A stretch of 43,848 bases of DNA, taken from positions 1 to 43,848 of the forward strand of contig VXTP01000007.1 of the NCBI GenBank assembly GCA_009837395.1, read 5' to 3'. Below are positions 24,804 through 34,224 of this stretch, in pieces. The notes below the pieces were generated by a model. The model did no database searches, was not told the DNA's origin, and saw nothing but the letters and a program-made list of their open reading frames with translations. This DNA is from Gemmatimonadota bacterium. GTDB taxonomy: Bacteria > JAAXHH01. Within the stretch, counting starts at the first letter, position 1, and each line of letters opens with the position of its first letter. The translations under genes were made by a program, and so were the position numbers.

Positions 24804-26210
24804 TCAGGAAGCCGGTTTCAGCGCGTTCCGCCACGATCCGTCCCTCACGAAGCGCGCGATCAACAGGCCGTAGAAGGGGACGTACTGTACATAGCGGACC
24901 CAGGTTTCCTCTTCCCAGGTCCCGGTAAGGACGAACCCGATCACGACATGGTACGAAAGGGCGGCCAGGCCGGATAGCAGGATCCATGCCGGGTTGGGGT
25001 ACAGGCAGAGGAAGGGGATGATCCAGACCAGGTACCAGGGCTGCACCGTGGGCGTAAGCACGAGATAGCCTCCCAGCAGCACGAAGGCCGAACGGAACGG
25101 ATCCGTTATCCGGACCGCGCAGTACGCGACCAGGGCGGCGAACAGCAATGCCGCGATGATCTTGGACGCGTTCAGCGAATCCGTCAGATAGAAGAAGATC
25201 GAGAAGAGACTGTCGTTGAACCGCCATTTGTCGCCGTAGACCAGGAGTCCGCTGAACAGGTCCGGCCCGGCGCCGAGGTAGGGCAGGTAGCCGGCGAGCA
25301 GCAGGACCGGAATCAGCAAGAACGGCCTGATGCCGCGTATCTGCCGGTAGAAGGACGGGACAAGCATGGCGGTGAACCACTTGGCGAGCATGGAAAGGGC
25401 AAGCCAGGCAACCGCCCGGACTGGACGGAGGCCGTCCACGGCCAGCAACGCGGCGAGCATGAGGACGACCGGCAGCGAGTCGTTGTGGCCGCTGCCCGCG
25501 ATTTCGACCAGGACGAGGGGATTCCAGGCGTAGATGAGCACGCGCTCCCGCGGTAGGTTCCGGCGGCCGAGCATCAGGACCGTGAGGATGATTACGCCCA
25601 CGTCGCACAGGGTGAATAGCACTTTCATCGAAGCGGGACTGTACCACAGATACGCCGCGGCCATGAAGGCCGCCTGCATCAGGGGCGGATAGACCGTGGG
25701 GACGTCCTTGTTGTTGATTCCCTCATGGTATTCATCGCGCAGGTGGGCGATTTCGTCGCTCTCCGGGGCGTATACGTAGGGGTTGACGCCCTGGAACTGC
25801 ATCCTGGCGTCCCAGAGGTAACGGTAGATGTCGTCGGACAGGGTGGGGGGACTGAACTGCAGGATGACGCGGCAGAGGATGGCCGCGGCCAGGATGAACC
25901 AGAACGTATCCCGGCCCGGCGCCGCACCGGTCCGGACCTGGTGGACGACGGCGACCGTATAGGCGATGAATGCCGCGGCGAAGGGGATCCAGAACAGCAG
26001 CAGGGCGTCCGGCAGGATCACCCATGAGGACAGGAAATCAGGCAGGAACGCGCCGGGGTCGAATGGTCCGCCTGGCCCGATCAGACCCTCCCGCAGGTCC
26101 CCGATGGCCGCTATGACCGCGCAGGCGGCCACGAGCAGGAGACCGGGGATGGTAATCAGGACAGGCCGTCCAGGAAATCCGGACAGGATGCGGTAAGCAG
26201 AAACGGACAT
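24804..26210 (-). CDS. GT-C fold polyprenyl-phosphate-dependent glycosyltransferase (GT87/MptA-B like)
   Basis: The 468-residue polytopic membrane protein has about ten or more hydrophobic segments. SPPTLSDDIYRYLWDARMQ contains the early acidic pair (DD) diagnostic of GT-C enzymes that use polyprenyl-phosphate sugar donors, followed by GVNPYVYAPES and PTVYPPLMQ, typical of the alpha-mannosyltransferase-like MptA/MptB and GT87 groups. It probably transfers mannose or another hexose on the outer face of the inner membrane. Its ATG at 26210 is only 2 bp from the divergent GT2 start, which suggests a shared glycan pathway. Sugar specificity is unknown. Confidence 0.82.
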   Translation of the reverse strand: MSVSAYRILSGFPGRPVLITIPGLLLVAACAVIAAIGDLREGLIGPGGPFDPGAFLPDFLSSWVILPDALLLFWIPFAAAFIAYTVAVVHQVRTGAAPGRDTFWFILAAAILCRVILQFSPPTLSDDIYRYLWDARMQFQGVNPYVYAPESDEIAHLRDEYHEGINNKDVPTVYPPLMQAAFMAAAYLWYSPASMKVLFTLCDVGVIILTVLMLGRRNLPRERVLIYAWNPLVLVEIAGSGHNDSLPVVLMLAALLAVDGLRPVRAVAWLALSMLAKWFTAMLVPSFYRQIRGIRPFLLIPVLLLAGYLPYLGAGPDLFSGLLVYGDKWRFNDSLFSIFFYLTDSLNASKIIAALLFAALVAYCAVRITDPFRSAFVLLGGYLVLTPTVQPWYLVWIIPFLCLYPNPAWILLSGLAALSYHVVIGFVLTGTWEEETWVRYVQYVPFYGLLIARFVRDGSWRNALKPAS

Positions 26211-26212
26211 GT

Positions 26213-27757
26213 ATGAGCTATCTCTCGCTGATCTTCATACTACTCTACTTCCTCGTCCTGTTCCTGCTCGCGGTCTACGGGATCCACCGGTACCTGATGG
26301 TGTATCTGTACTACAAATATAAGGACCGGGCCGGGCGTGTAAAGCCGGAAGCCCTGGGCGATCCGCCCCCCGTGGTCACCGTACAGCTGCCCCTCTACAA
26401 CGAACAGTACGTGGTCGAAAGGCTGATCGACGCCGTCTGCCGCATCGACTATCCCCGCGACCGGCTGGAGATACAGGTACTGGACGATTCGACGGACGAA
26501 ACCCGAGATCTTGCCGCCCGCTGCGTCGAGCGTCACCGGGCGTCCGGCATCGATATCCACTACCTGTACAGGAAGGAGCGCACCGGATACAAGGCGGGTG
26601 CGTTACAGGAAGGACTCGAGGTGGCGCGCGGCGCGTTCATCGCGATTTTCGACGCCGACTTCATCCCGCCGCCGGACTTCCTCAGGAACACCATGCACCG
26701 GTTCCGCGACGAGCGGGTGGGCCTGGTGCAGACCCGGTGGTCCTATCTCAACCAGGGCTACTCGATCCTGACCCGGGTCCAGGCGATCATGCTGGACGGT
26801 CATTTCGTCATGGAACACGGCGCCCGGAACCGTTCGGGTCGGTTTTTCAACTTCAACGGGACAGCGGGGATCTGGCGCCGGGAATGCATCGAGGCGGCCG
26901 GGGGCTGGCAGCATGACACGCTCACCGAGGACCTCGACCTGAGCTACCGGGCGCAACTCCGGGGCCAGCGATTCGTATTCCTGGAGGAAGTCACCACACC
27001 TTCCGAACTCCCCGTGGAAATGAACGCCTTCAAGACCCAGCAGCACCGGTGGTCCAAGGGGTCCATACAGACCGCGAAGAAAATGCTGCCCCCGGTGTGG
27101 CGCAGCGCGCTGCCCTTCCGCTTCAAGTTGGAGGCGACCTATCACCTCACGAACAACATGGCCTACCTGCTCATGCTGCTGCTCTCGGTCCTGATCTTCC
27201 CGTCCATCGTGATCCGGGTGCAGGCCGGATGGATCAATTCCTTCTGGATCGACCTGCCCTTTCTCTGCGCGGCCACGGTTTCCGTTTCGCTCTTCTACCT
27301 GTTCGCGCAGTTCGAAATAAACCGCTCCCGGTGGATATGGTCACCCTTTTACCTCCCCGTACTCATGTCCATCGGTATCGGCATCTGCCTCAACAACACG
27401 CGGGCTGTCCTGGAAGCGCTGCTGAACCTCAAGTCGGGTTTCCAGCGGACGCCCAAGTACGGCATCCTCGGCAAGGCGGACCGGGCGGACCAGGCGGACC
27501 AGGCGGACCAGGTCGACCTGTCGGCCCCTTTGAACCAGGCGACTCGGGCGGCCTCATGGCGCGGTCTGCGCTACCGGGGGACCCGGAACTGGCTTCCCGC
27601 GCTGGAACTGCTGTTCGCCGTGCACTTCGGCCTGCTGATCTACTACACGGCCATCAACGGCATTTACGCTTCCATTCCCTTCCTGTGCCTGTTCTTCGCA
27701 GGTTACCTGTACGTCGGCCTGGCCTCCCTTTGGCCGGGAACCGCCAGCCAAGGATAG
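26213..27757 (+). CDS. Processive family 2 glycosyltransferase (cellulose/glucomannan synthase-like)
   Basis: The 514-residue membrane enzyme has an N-terminal transmembrane helix, a GT-A domain and C-terminal helices. Catalytic motifs: VLDDSTDE, FDADFIPP (DxD), LTEDLDLSYR (TED) and QQHRWSKGS (QxxRW), the complete set of inverting processive beta-glycosyltransferases. It resembles CslA-type mannan/glucan synthases more than BcsA, as no PilZ domain is present. Residues about 421-436 are a tandem ADQ repeat between two transmembrane regions. It starts back-to-back with the GT-C gene and is followed 7 bp later by a nucleoside transporter gene. A surface polysaccharide product is inferred. Confidence 0.88.
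   Translation: MSYLSLIFILLYFLVLFLLAVYGIHRYLMVYLYYKYKDRAGRVKPEALGDPPPVVTVQLPLYNEQYVVERLIDAVCRIDYPRDRLEIQVLDDSTDETRDLAARCVERHRASGIDIHYLYRKERTGYKAGALQEGLEVARGAFIAIFDADFIPPPDFLRNTMHRFRDERVGLVQTRWSYLNQGYSILTRVQAIMLDGHFVMEHGARNRSGRFFNFNGTAGIWRRECIEAAGGWQHDTLTEDLDLSYRAQLRGQRFVFLEEVTTPSELPVEMNAFKTQQHRWSKGSIQTAKKMLPPVWRSALPFRFKLEATYHLTNNMAYLLMLLLSVLIFPSIVIRVQAGWINSFWIDLPFLCAATVSVSLFYLFAQFEINRSRWIWSPFYLPVLMSIGIGICLNNTRAVLEALLNLKSGFQRTPKYGILGKADRADQADQADQVDLSAPLNQATRAASWRGLRYRGTRNWLPALELLFAVHFGLLIYYTAINGIYASIPFLCLFFAGYLYVGLASLWPGTASQG
27475..27519 (+). repeat. 9-bp tandem array, 5 units, in-frame in GT2
   Basis: GGCGGACCG, three copies of GGCGGACCA, and a degenerate fifth unit GGTCGACCT. Reading as GCG-GAC-CAG it encodes [14 protein letters not shown] in a cytoplasmic loop. 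Confidence 0.85.
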
Positions 27758-27764
27758 CCCGCTC

Positions 27765-28964
27765 ATGGAACGTGTCTTCGGTCTCTTCGGCCTGGTCGTT
27801 CTCCTGGCCATCGCCTGGCTCCTGTCGGAGAACCGCAGTCGGCTGAACTGGCGGCTCATCGGCAGCGGCCTGGCCCTGCAAGGCCTGCTCGCCCTGCTGC
27901 TGCTGCACACGGCGCCCGGGCAGGTGGTGTTCGACGTGGCGCGGCTGGCCGTCAACAAGGTGATCGCCTTCTCCAACGAGGGCGCGCGGTTCGTCTTCGG
28001 CGACCTGGTGGAAACCGCGCTGTTCGGTTTCTCCGTGCTCCCGATGATCATCTTCGTCTCCTCCATTACCTCGATCCTGTTCTACCTGGGATGTATCCAG
28101 TGGATCGTCCGGCAGATGGCCCGTGTCATGGTGCGCGTCATGGGTGCCTCCGGATCGGAATCCATGGCCGCGGCGGCGAACGTCTATCTCGGGGCTTCCA
28201 CCGCGCCGCTCGTCATCCTGCCTTACCTGAAGACCATGACCCGATCCGAGATCATGGCCGTGATGACCTCCGGCATGGCGACCGTGGCGGGTTCCGTGCT
28301 GGCCGCCTACGTCGCCCTGGGCGCCGACGCCGGCCATCTCCTGGCCGCCTCGCTCATGTCGGCGCCCGCGGCGCTGGTCGTCGCCAAGATCATGACCCCC
28401 GAGACCGAAACCTCACGCACCATGGGCGTCGTGACCGTGGACGTCCCGAAACCGGGGGTCAACTTCATCGATGCGGCCTGCAGCGGCGCGTCGGACGGAT
28501 TGAGACTGGCGTTAAACGTGGCGGCCATGCTCATCATTGCCATCGCCTTCGTCAGCCTGTTCAACTGGGCGGTGGGGCTTGCGCCGTACGTGGGCGGCGA
28601 GCCGCTTTCCCTTGAACGTATGCTTGGATGGCTCTGCGCGCCGCTGGCCCTGTTCATGGGCGTGGCGTGGGAAGACGCCCAGGCCGTGGGCATGTTGATC
28701 GGCAAGAAGACCATCCTGAACGAATTCCTCGCCTACCAGGACCTCAGCACCATGCAGGGCCAACTGTCTGAACGGTCGTTCGCCATCGCCACGTACGCGC
28801 TTTGCAGCTTTGCCAACTTCGGCACCATCGCGATCATGATCGGGGGGATCGGCGGACTGGTGCCGGAACGGCGCAAGGACATCGCCCGGTTCGGTATCCG
28901 GTCCATGATCGGCGGCGCCCTGGCCGCCAACATGACCGCCACCGTGGCGGGCCTCCTGATGTAG
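27765..28964 (+). CDS. CNT family (NupC-type) concentrative nucleoside transporter
   Basis: The 399-residue inner-membrane symporter imports nucleosides with H+ or Na+. Conserved CNT segments are FGFSVLPMIIFVSSITSILF, ESMAAAANVYLGASTAPLVI and the C-terminal CSFANFGTIAIMIGGIGGL followed by PERRKDIARFGIRSMIGGAL. Length and topology match bacterial NupC. It is tightly packed between the GT2 gene and hrpA, its TAG stop sharing one base with the GTG start of hrpA, so the three are probably one operon. Confidence 0.92.
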   Translation: MERVFGLFGLVVLLAIAWLLSENRSRLNWRLIGSGLALQGLLALLLLHTAPGQVVFDVARLAVNKVIAFSNEGARFVFGDLVETALFGFSVLPMIIFVSSITSILFYLGCIQWIVRQMARVMVRVMGASGSESMAAAANVYLGASTAPLVILPYLKTMTRSEIMAVMTSGMATVAGSVLAAYVALGADAGHLLAASLMSAPAALVVAKIMTPETETSRTMGVVTVDVPKPGVNFIDAACSGASDGLRLALNVAAMLIIAIAFVSLFNWAVGLAPYVGGEPLSLERMLGWLCAPLALFMGVAWEDAQAVGMLIGKKTILNEFLAYQDLSTMQGQLSERSFAIATYALCSFANFGTIAIMIGGIGGLVPERRKDIARFGIRSMIGGALAANMTATVAGLLM

Positions 28965-31900
28965 TGGATGCCTCCACGGACCATAGGCTGGCGGCAGAGA
29001 TCCGGGACCTGCTCCCCCGCTGCACGCTCAAGGACCGGCGGGACATCCAGCGTGGGCTGAAAAAGTCGCGCGGGTCGCGCGGCGGAAGCGGGGCGCGCGG
29101 CGGGAGCGGGGCGCGCGGCGGAAGCGCGGACCAGGGCCGGCTACGCCGGTTGAAGGAGCGGGCGGACGCCTCCGTACGCCTCGTGGAGGCGCGCCTGCGG
29201 TCCGTCACCACCGTCGACATCGACCCCCAACTGCCCATTTCAACCCGGAAATACGAAATCCTCGAAACCCTGCGCGGCCATCAGGTGGTCATCGTGACGG
29301 GAGAGACCGGTTCGGGCAAGACGACGCAGCTGCCCCGGATCTGTCTCGAAGCCGGCCGGGGCGTATACGGCCGTATCGCGTGCACGCAGCCCCGGCGGGT
29401 AGCCGCCCTGTCGGTCTCGCGCCGCATCGCCGAGGAGCTCGGCGCGACCTGGGGTCGGGAAGTCGGATGCAAGATCCGGTTCACGGACGAGACCGTGGCC
29501 GAGACCCGCATCAAGATGATGACCGACGGCATGCTGCTCGCCGAGATCCAGCACGATCCGGACCTGCTTGAATACGACACGATCATCATCGACGAGGCCC
29601 ACGAACGCAGCCTGAACATCGACTTCCTGCTCGGTTACCTGCGTCTGCTGATCCGGCGCAGGAAGGACCTCAAAATCGTGGTCACCTCGGCGACGATCGA
29701 TGCCGCCGCTTTCTCGAACGCCTTCGATCAGGCGCCTGTCGTCGAAGTATCCGGACGCCTTCACCCGGTGGAGATCCGCTACCTGCCCCTCGAGGATACC
29801 CGGGGCGAAGCCGAAGTATACACCTATGTCGACGGGGCGGTGGACGCGGTCGACGGGATCATGGAAGAGCCCGGCCGGGGCGATATCCTGGTGTTTCTCC
29901 CCACGGAGAAGGACATCCACGAGACGCGCAGGAGACTGGACGGCCGGTCCTACCGGCACACCGACGTGCTTCCGCTTTTCGGGCGCCTGACCAACGCGGA
30001 CCAGCAGCGGGTCTTCCGGCCGGGGAACAACCGGCGCATCGTGGTGGCAACGAACGTCGCCGAGACCTCGCTGACCATACCGCGCATCAAGTTCGTCGTC
30101 GACACCGGTCTCGCTCGGATCAGCCGTTACGCCGCACGGACCCGCACCCAGCGACTGCCCATCGAACCCATTGCCAAAAGCAGCGCCCTGCAACGGGCCG
30201 GACGGTGCGGTCGCGTGTCGGGAGGCATCTGCCTTCGGCTTTACAGCGAGGCCGACCTGGAAGGCCGGCAGGAATTCACCACGCCCGAGTTGCAGCGCGC
30301 CAATCTCGCCGAGGTCATCCTGCGTATGCTCGCGCTGAAGCTGGGCGACGTCCACGCCTTCCCCTTTCTCGATCCGCCCACGCCCCAGGCGGTCCGGGAC
30401 GGGTTCCAGCTGCTCGCCGAACTGGGGGCCATCGACCGGGAACGGCGGCTGACCGGCAGGGGCAGGGACATGGCGAGATTGCCGGTATCGCCCACGGTGT
30501 CGCGCATGCTGCTGCAGGCCCGGCAGGAAGGCGCCCTGCAGGAGGTCCTCGTGATCGCGTCGGCCATCAGCATACAGGACCCGCGCGTGAGGCCGCTCGA
30601 CCAGCAGGAACAGGCGGACGCCGAACACCGCAAATTCAGGAACCGGACCTCGGACTTCCTGACCTTGCTCAATATCTGGGAGGCCTTTCACCGTACCTTC
30701 GAGCACCTGCAGACCCAGGGCGCCATGCGAAGGTTCTGCCGGCAACACTACCTGTCCTACAACCGCATGCGCGAGTGGCGCGATATCTACATGCAACTCC
30801 GCCGCGCGCTGCGAGAATCCGGTGGTTTCCGCGGAAGGGCGGGACGTGCGGGACGGGCACACTACGACGCGATCCACCGGTCGATCCTCAGCGGACTGCT
30901 CAGCCAGGTCGCGGAACTCCGGGAAGGCAATCTCTATTCCGGTGCACGGAACCGCACCGCCATGATCTTCCCCGGTTCCGGCCTATTTCGAAGAAAACCG
31001 GTCGAACAGCACCCGGAGAAAAGACCTGCCGGACGGGGGCAACAGGATCCCGGGAAGGATGCCGGTGAAGGACCACGGAAGGGGACGGGCGCCGCGACCT
31101 GGATTGTAGCCGCGGAGATGGTCGAGACCAACCGGCTCTATGCGCGCACGGTGGCCCGGATACAACCCGGGTGGGCCGCCGAACTGGGCCGCCACCTGTG
31201 CCGCGCTTCCTTTTCCGATCCAGGCTGGGACCGGTCCACCGGGCGGGTGACGGCCACGGAAACGCTGCACCTGTACGGCCTGATGGTCTCCCGGCGTACC
31301 GTCGATTACAAGAAGATCGATCCCGATGACGCAACGCGTATCTTCATCCGCGAGGCACTAGTCAACCTGGTCGGCCTGGTCGGGGAAGACCCGGTCGGGG
31401 AAGACCTGGTCGGCGAAAACCCGGTCGGCGAAGACCTGGTAGCCCGGCATGACTTCCTGGAGCATAACCGCGGGATACGTCGGGATGCCGAGACCTGGCT
31501 GCTGCAACACCGAAACGCCTATCGCGTCGATCTCGACGAGGCCGCCTTCCGTTTCTACGAAGAACGGATCTCCGGGGTATCTTCGGTACACGATCTGAAC
31601 CGCCTCATGAAGACTGCCGGCGCGGAAAATCCTTCCTTCCTGCACATGGACATCGGGGACCTTACGGGTACCGAGGAAGAAGAGGGCGGGTCGGGCGGAC
31701 CAGGCAGACCGGGCGGACCAGGCAGACCGGGCCGGCCGGAGGGCTTTCCGGAACATTTCAACCTGGAAGGCGATCTGCTCCCCCTGCAGTATGCCTGCCG
31801 GCCGGGCCGGGAAGAGGATGGGGTCACCCTTTCGCTGCCGGCCGACCGGGTCCATCTGCTGGATCCCGAAACGCTGGAATGGCTCGTGCCCGGCCTGCTG

Positions 31901-33106
31901 TGCGAGAAGATCGAAGCCCTGCTCCGAGGGCTGCCCGGAAGGAAACGCAAGCAGCTCGTGCCCATTCCCGAAACGGCCCGGACGATCGCGGAGGACCTGG
32001 ATCCTTCCGCCTCCTCCCTGACCGATGCGCTCGCGGCATACATCGCCCGGCGGCACGGGATCGAAATCGACCCGGCGGACTGGTCGCCCGATTCCGTTCC
32101 CGATCACCTGAGCATGCGCGTCCTGGTGACCGCGGAGGACGGGAGCACCGTCCTTTCCACCCGAGATCCGGACCGCCTGCACGCCGAAGTCGCGGGCCGC
32201 GCCGCCGACGTCGAATCGGAAGGATGGCGGAAAGCAGCGGAAATCTGGGAGAAGTACGACCTGCGGGACTGGTCGATCGGGGACCTGCCCGATAGGGTCG
32301 AAATCGGTCTGTCGGGAACCGTGCCCCAGTACGCCTATCCCGGACTGCAGGCCGATGACGACCTGGTGGACCTGCGCCTGTTCCGGGACCGGCATGAAGC
32401 GCTGCGGGAAAGCCGCAGGGGACTGGTCCGGCTGCTCGAACGCCGGATGGGCGATGAAATGGCCTGGCTGCGCAGGGACCTGGCGTTTCTTCGGAACCTC
32501 CCGGCCCTGGCGGACCATGCCGGCGGGTTCGAAGCGCTGCAGGATACCGCTTACGACCACCTCATGGCCGCCCTGTTCACCCGGGAACCCCTGTATCCGC
32601 TGACGGCCCGGCGCTTCAATGAAGACCTGGAGACCGCGCGGGGGCTGTTGAAGAAACTTCCCCAGTGGTTTCGGCAACAGATGGAGGCGCTTGAAAGGGT
32701 AGTCGGCGGAAGGATCGGAAAGGCCGGCGCCTACCCCGGCATAGCAGACGATCTCGACCGGTTGTTTCCACCCGATTTCCTGCGGAAAACACCCGCCGTC
32801 GAATTGCCCAACCTGGTCAGATACCTCGAGGCGATGGAAATACGTTCCCGCCGGGCCCGGGAAGACCGTACGAAGGACCTGAAGAAGGCGGAGCGGGTCA
32901 AACCCTTCGACGAAGCGCTGAAGTCACTGGAAGCCCGGGACGACGCGGATCCCGTTCTGCTGGATGAATTCAGATGGATGCTTGAGGAATACCGCGTGTC
33001 GGTGTTCGCCCAGGAACTGGGGACCGCACGGACCGTATCGCCGAAAAGACTGGAGGAACTGTTGGCCCGGTTCGAAGCGGGCTTCCGCGATCCGGGAGGT
33101 TCATGA
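28964..33106 (+). CDS. hrpA: DEAH-box ATP-dependent RNA helicase HrpA
   Basis: Starting at GTG 28964 the product is 1380 residues, close to E. coli HrpA (about 1300). Motifs: Walker [12 protein letters not shown] (K119), DEAH in [11 protein letters not shown] (D210), [11 protein letters not shown], and [12 protein letters not shown] (motif VI). The N-terminal [20 protein letters not shown] matches the HrpA-specific leader, and the long C-terminal OB/DUF3418-like region is present. HrpA helps rescue stalled ribosomes and process mRNA. The protein has four tandem-repeat insertions (about residues 37-54, 624-632, 805-825, 908-925). No ATG is available near the start; the GTG shares a base with the previous stop (TAGTG). 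Confidence 0.92.
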   Translation: MDASTDHRLAAEIRDLLPRCTLKDRRDIQRGLKKSRGSRGGSGARGGSGARGGSADQGRLRRLKERADASVRLVEARLRSVTTVDIDPQLPISTRKYEILETLRGHQVVIVTGETGSGKTTQLPRICLEAGRGVYGRIACTQPRRVAALSVSRRIAEELGATWGREVGCKIRFTDETVAETRIKMMTDGMLLAEIQHDPDLLEYDTIIIDEAHERSLNIDFLLGYLRLLIRRRKDLKIVVTSATIDAAAFSNAFDQAPVVEVSGRLHPVEIRYLPLEDTRGEAEVYTYVDGAVDAVDGIMEEPGRGDILVFLPTEKDIHETRRRLDGRSYRHTDVLPLFGRLTNADQQRVFRPGNNRRIVVATNVAETSLTIPRIKFVVDTGLARISRYAARTRTQRLPIEPIAKSSALQRAGRCGRVSGGICLRLYSEADLEGRQEFTTPELQRANLAEVILRMLALKLGDVHAFPFLDPPTPQAVRDGFQLLAELGAIDRERRLTGRGRDMARLPVSPTVSRMLLQARQEGALQEVLVIASAISIQDPRVRPLDQQEQADAEHRKFRNRTSDFLTLLNIWEAFHRTFEHLQTQGAMRRFCRQHYLSYNRMREWRDIYMQLRRALRESGGFRGRAGRAGRAHYDAIHRSILSGLLSQVAELREGNLYSGARNRTAMIFPGSGLFRRKPVEQHPEKRPAGRGQQDPGKDAGEGPRKGTGAATWIVAAEMVETNRLYARTVARIQPGWAAELGRHLCRASFSDPGWDRSTGRVTATETLHLYGLMVSRRTVDYKKIDPDDATRIFIREALVNLVGLVGEDPVGEDLVGENPVGEDLVARHDFLEHNRGIRRDAETWLLQHRNAYRVDLDEAAFRFYEERISGVSSVHDLNRLMKTAGAENPSFLHMDIGDLTGTEEEEGGSGGPGRPGGPGRPGRPEGFPEHFNLEGDLLPLQYACRPGREEDGVTLSLPADRVHLLDPETLEWLVPGLLCEKIEALLRGLPGRKRKQLVPIPETARTIAEDLDPSASSLTDALAAYIARRHGIEIDPADWSPDSVPDHLSMRVLVTAEDGSTVLSTRDPDRLHAEVAGRAADVESEGWRKAAEIWEKYDLRDWSIGDLPDRVEIGLSGTVPQYAYPGLQADDDLVDLRLFRDRHEALRESRRGLVRLLERRMGDEMAWLRRDLAFLRNLPALADHAGGFEALQDTAYDHLMAALFTREPLYPLTARRFNEDLETARGLLKKLPQWFRQQMEALERVVGGRIGKAGAYPGIADDLDRLFPPDFLRKTPAVELPNLVRYLEAMEIRSRRAREDRTKDLKKAERVKPFDEALKSLEARDDADPVLLDEFRWMLEEYRVSVFAQELGTARTVSPKRLEELLARFEAGFRDPGGS
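29072..29125 (+). repeat. 18-bp tandem array, 3 units, in-frame in hrpA
   Basis: Units at 29072, 29090 and 29108 encode [18 protein letters not shown] between the N-terminal helix and the helicase core. Confidence 0.85.
30833..30859 (+). repeat. 9-bp tandem array, 3 units, in-frame in hrpA
   Basis: Units at 30833, 30842 and 30851 encode GRA three times after RESGGFR. Confidence 0.65.
31378..31437 (+). repeat. 15-bp tandem array, 4 units, in-frame in hrpA
   Basis: Units at 31378, 31393, 31408 and 31423 start with GGTCGG and encode a pentapeptide VGE(D/N)(P/L). Alternate units are more alike, showing a 30-bp higher-order period. Two short TGGTCGG copies precede it. Confidence 0.85.
31685..31738 (+). 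repeat. 9/18-bp tandem array, 6 units, in-frame in hrpA
   Basis: GGCGGACCA alternates with GGCAGACCG (31694-31729), flanked by degenerate units. Reading as GGC-GGA-CCA it encodes GGPGRP twice, a different frame from the same unit in the GT2 gene. Confidence 0.85.
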
Positions 33107-33787
33107 GGCGTATCGCGTAGGATCCTCGATACCGGCTTCTTCGAACCCGTTCCGCCGCAGGATACAGGCGTCGCATCGGCCGCAGGCCGCCCCGTCGTCC
33201 GCCGGGTCGTAGCAGCTGGTCGTAAGGGCGTAGTCCACCCCGAGCCGGACGCCGGTTCGCAGGATATCGGCCTTGGACATTTCGATGAGCGGCGCGTGGA
33301 TATGGAACCTGCCCTCGCCGGTCACCCCCGCGCGTGTGGCCAGGTTGGCCAGGCGCTCGTAGGCCGCGATATATTCGGGCCGGCAATCGGGATAACCGCT
33401 GTAATCGATGGCGTTGGCGCCGATGTACAGATCGAATGCGCCGAGCACTTCGGCCCAGCCCAGCGCGAAGGAAAGGAAGATGGTGTTGCGGGCCGGGACG
33501 TAGGTGGACGGTATCTGCCCGGCCATGGTCTCCGGATCCTGGTTCCTGGGCACGGGGATGTCGTCCGTCAGCGCCGACCCGCCTATAGCCCGCAGGTCGA
33601 AGGGTATGGTCACGTGGCGCCCCACCCCCATGGACTCGGCCACGCGCCTGGCCGCTTCGAGCTCGAACCGGTGGCGCTGGCCGTAGTCGAAGGTGATGGC
33701 GTGGCACGCGAATCCTTCGTGCCGGGCCATGGCGAGCGTGGTCGCCGAATCGACCCCGCCGCTGAGCAGTACGACGGCAGCCTTCAT
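33101..33787 (-). CDS. queC: 7-cyano-7-deazaguanine synthase QueC
   Basis: The 228-residue enzyme makes preQ0 from 7-carboxy-7-deazaguanine, ATP and ammonia in queuosine biosynthesis. It has the PP-loop [12 protein letters not shown] at the N-terminus, [11 protein letters not shown], and the C-terminal zinc site [20 protein letters not shown] (four cysteines). The start at 33787 ([11 protein letters not shown]) places the PP-loop at the canonical position; a long in-frame extension is not homologous. No queD, queE or queF lies nearby. Its stop shares the palindrome TCATGA with the hrpA stop. It follows a small membrane-protein gene by 14 bp. Confidence 0.95.
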   Translation of the reverse strand: MKAAVVLLSGGVDSATTLAMARHEGFACHAITFDYGQRHRFELEAARRVAESMGVGRHVTIPFDLRAIGGSALTDDIPVPRNQDPETMAGQIPSTYVPARNTIFLSFALGWAEVLGAFDLYIGANAIDYSGYPDCRPEYIAAYERLANLATRAGVTGEGRFHIHAPLIEMSKADILRTGVRLGVDYALTTSCYDPADDGAACGRCDACILRRNGFEEAGIEDPTRYAS

Positions 33788-33801
33788 GGCGGTACCATTC
33801 C

Positions 33802-34029
33802 TCAGGAAGTGTACAGCAGACTGGCAATAATGGATCCGGCGATGACGACCAGTGCCAGCATGAGCTTGTTGGCAGCGGCAGAAATCCTCTTGTCGATTTT
33901 GTCGTCCATTGCGGAAAACCGTGCGTCCATCGTGTCGAACCGGGCGTACATGAGTTCCTTCAGCGAGGAAACAGAGGCTTCCAGGTCGGCCTTCGTTGCA
34001 AATTCGTGCTGGGGGGTGGTTGGCGGCAT
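33802..34029 (-). CDS. Small coiled-coil protein with C-terminal membrane anchor
   Basis: This 75-residue protein begins [19 protein letters not shown], continues with a heptad-patterned helix ([20 protein letters not shown]) and ends with a transmembrane segment ([18 protein letters not shown]). The pattern ATKxDL + repeated R-F-x-x-M/V-D resembles the widespread small DUF1640/CCDC90-like coiled-coil anchors, some of which accompany mobile or toxin modules; function unknown. GGGAGG before the ATG is a strong ribosome-binding site. It precedes queC in the same direction by 14 bp, so queC is probably translated from the same mRNA. Confidence 0.7.
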   Translation of the reverse strand: MPPTTPQHEFATKADLEASVSSLKELMYARFDTMDARFSAMDDKIDKRISAAANKLMLALVVIAGSIIASLLYTS

Positions 34030-34142
34030 CGTAATCCTCCCGGTGGTACAGTGTGTAAACTTGCGAACGAACCAGATGCCCGACCTGGTGATCGAAACGT
34101 ACCCTAGTCCCTTGTATAGAACTTAGCACAGATTATGCCACC

Positions 34143-34195
34143 ATTGCGAAGACGCGATCGGGCGCAATATATTGAATTAGTCGCAAAATCGCAAT
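34143..34195 (+). promoter_or_regulatory. Putative nitrilase promoter with repeated TCGCAA boxes
   Basis: TTGCGA (34144-34149), an 18-nt spacer and TATATT (34168-34173) make a plausible promoter. ATTGCGA (34143-34149) and TCGCAAT (34189-34195) are exact reverse complements, with CGCAAT at 34163 and TCGCAA at 34181 between them, suggesting an operator. The remainder of the 34030-34224 gap holds no gene. Confidence 0.45.
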
Positions 34196-34224
34196 GCTTC
34201 TAGCCTGTAAACTGGAGGCGGAAC

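Noticed and set aside
24607-24873. An 88-codon plus-strand frame in the SDR/GT-C gap
   Set aside because: No ribosome-binding site, overlaps the 3' end of the GT-C gene, and shows no recognisable motif.
29240-32677. Long minus-strand frames (545 and 439 codons) opposite hrpA
   Set aside because: They mirror the helicase coding sequence, including its repeats, and have no motifs of their own.
34030-34224. preQ1 riboswitch upstream of the small coiled-coil gene and queC
   Set aside because: I could not find the compact H-type pseudoknot pattern or a conserved loop sequence in the leader.
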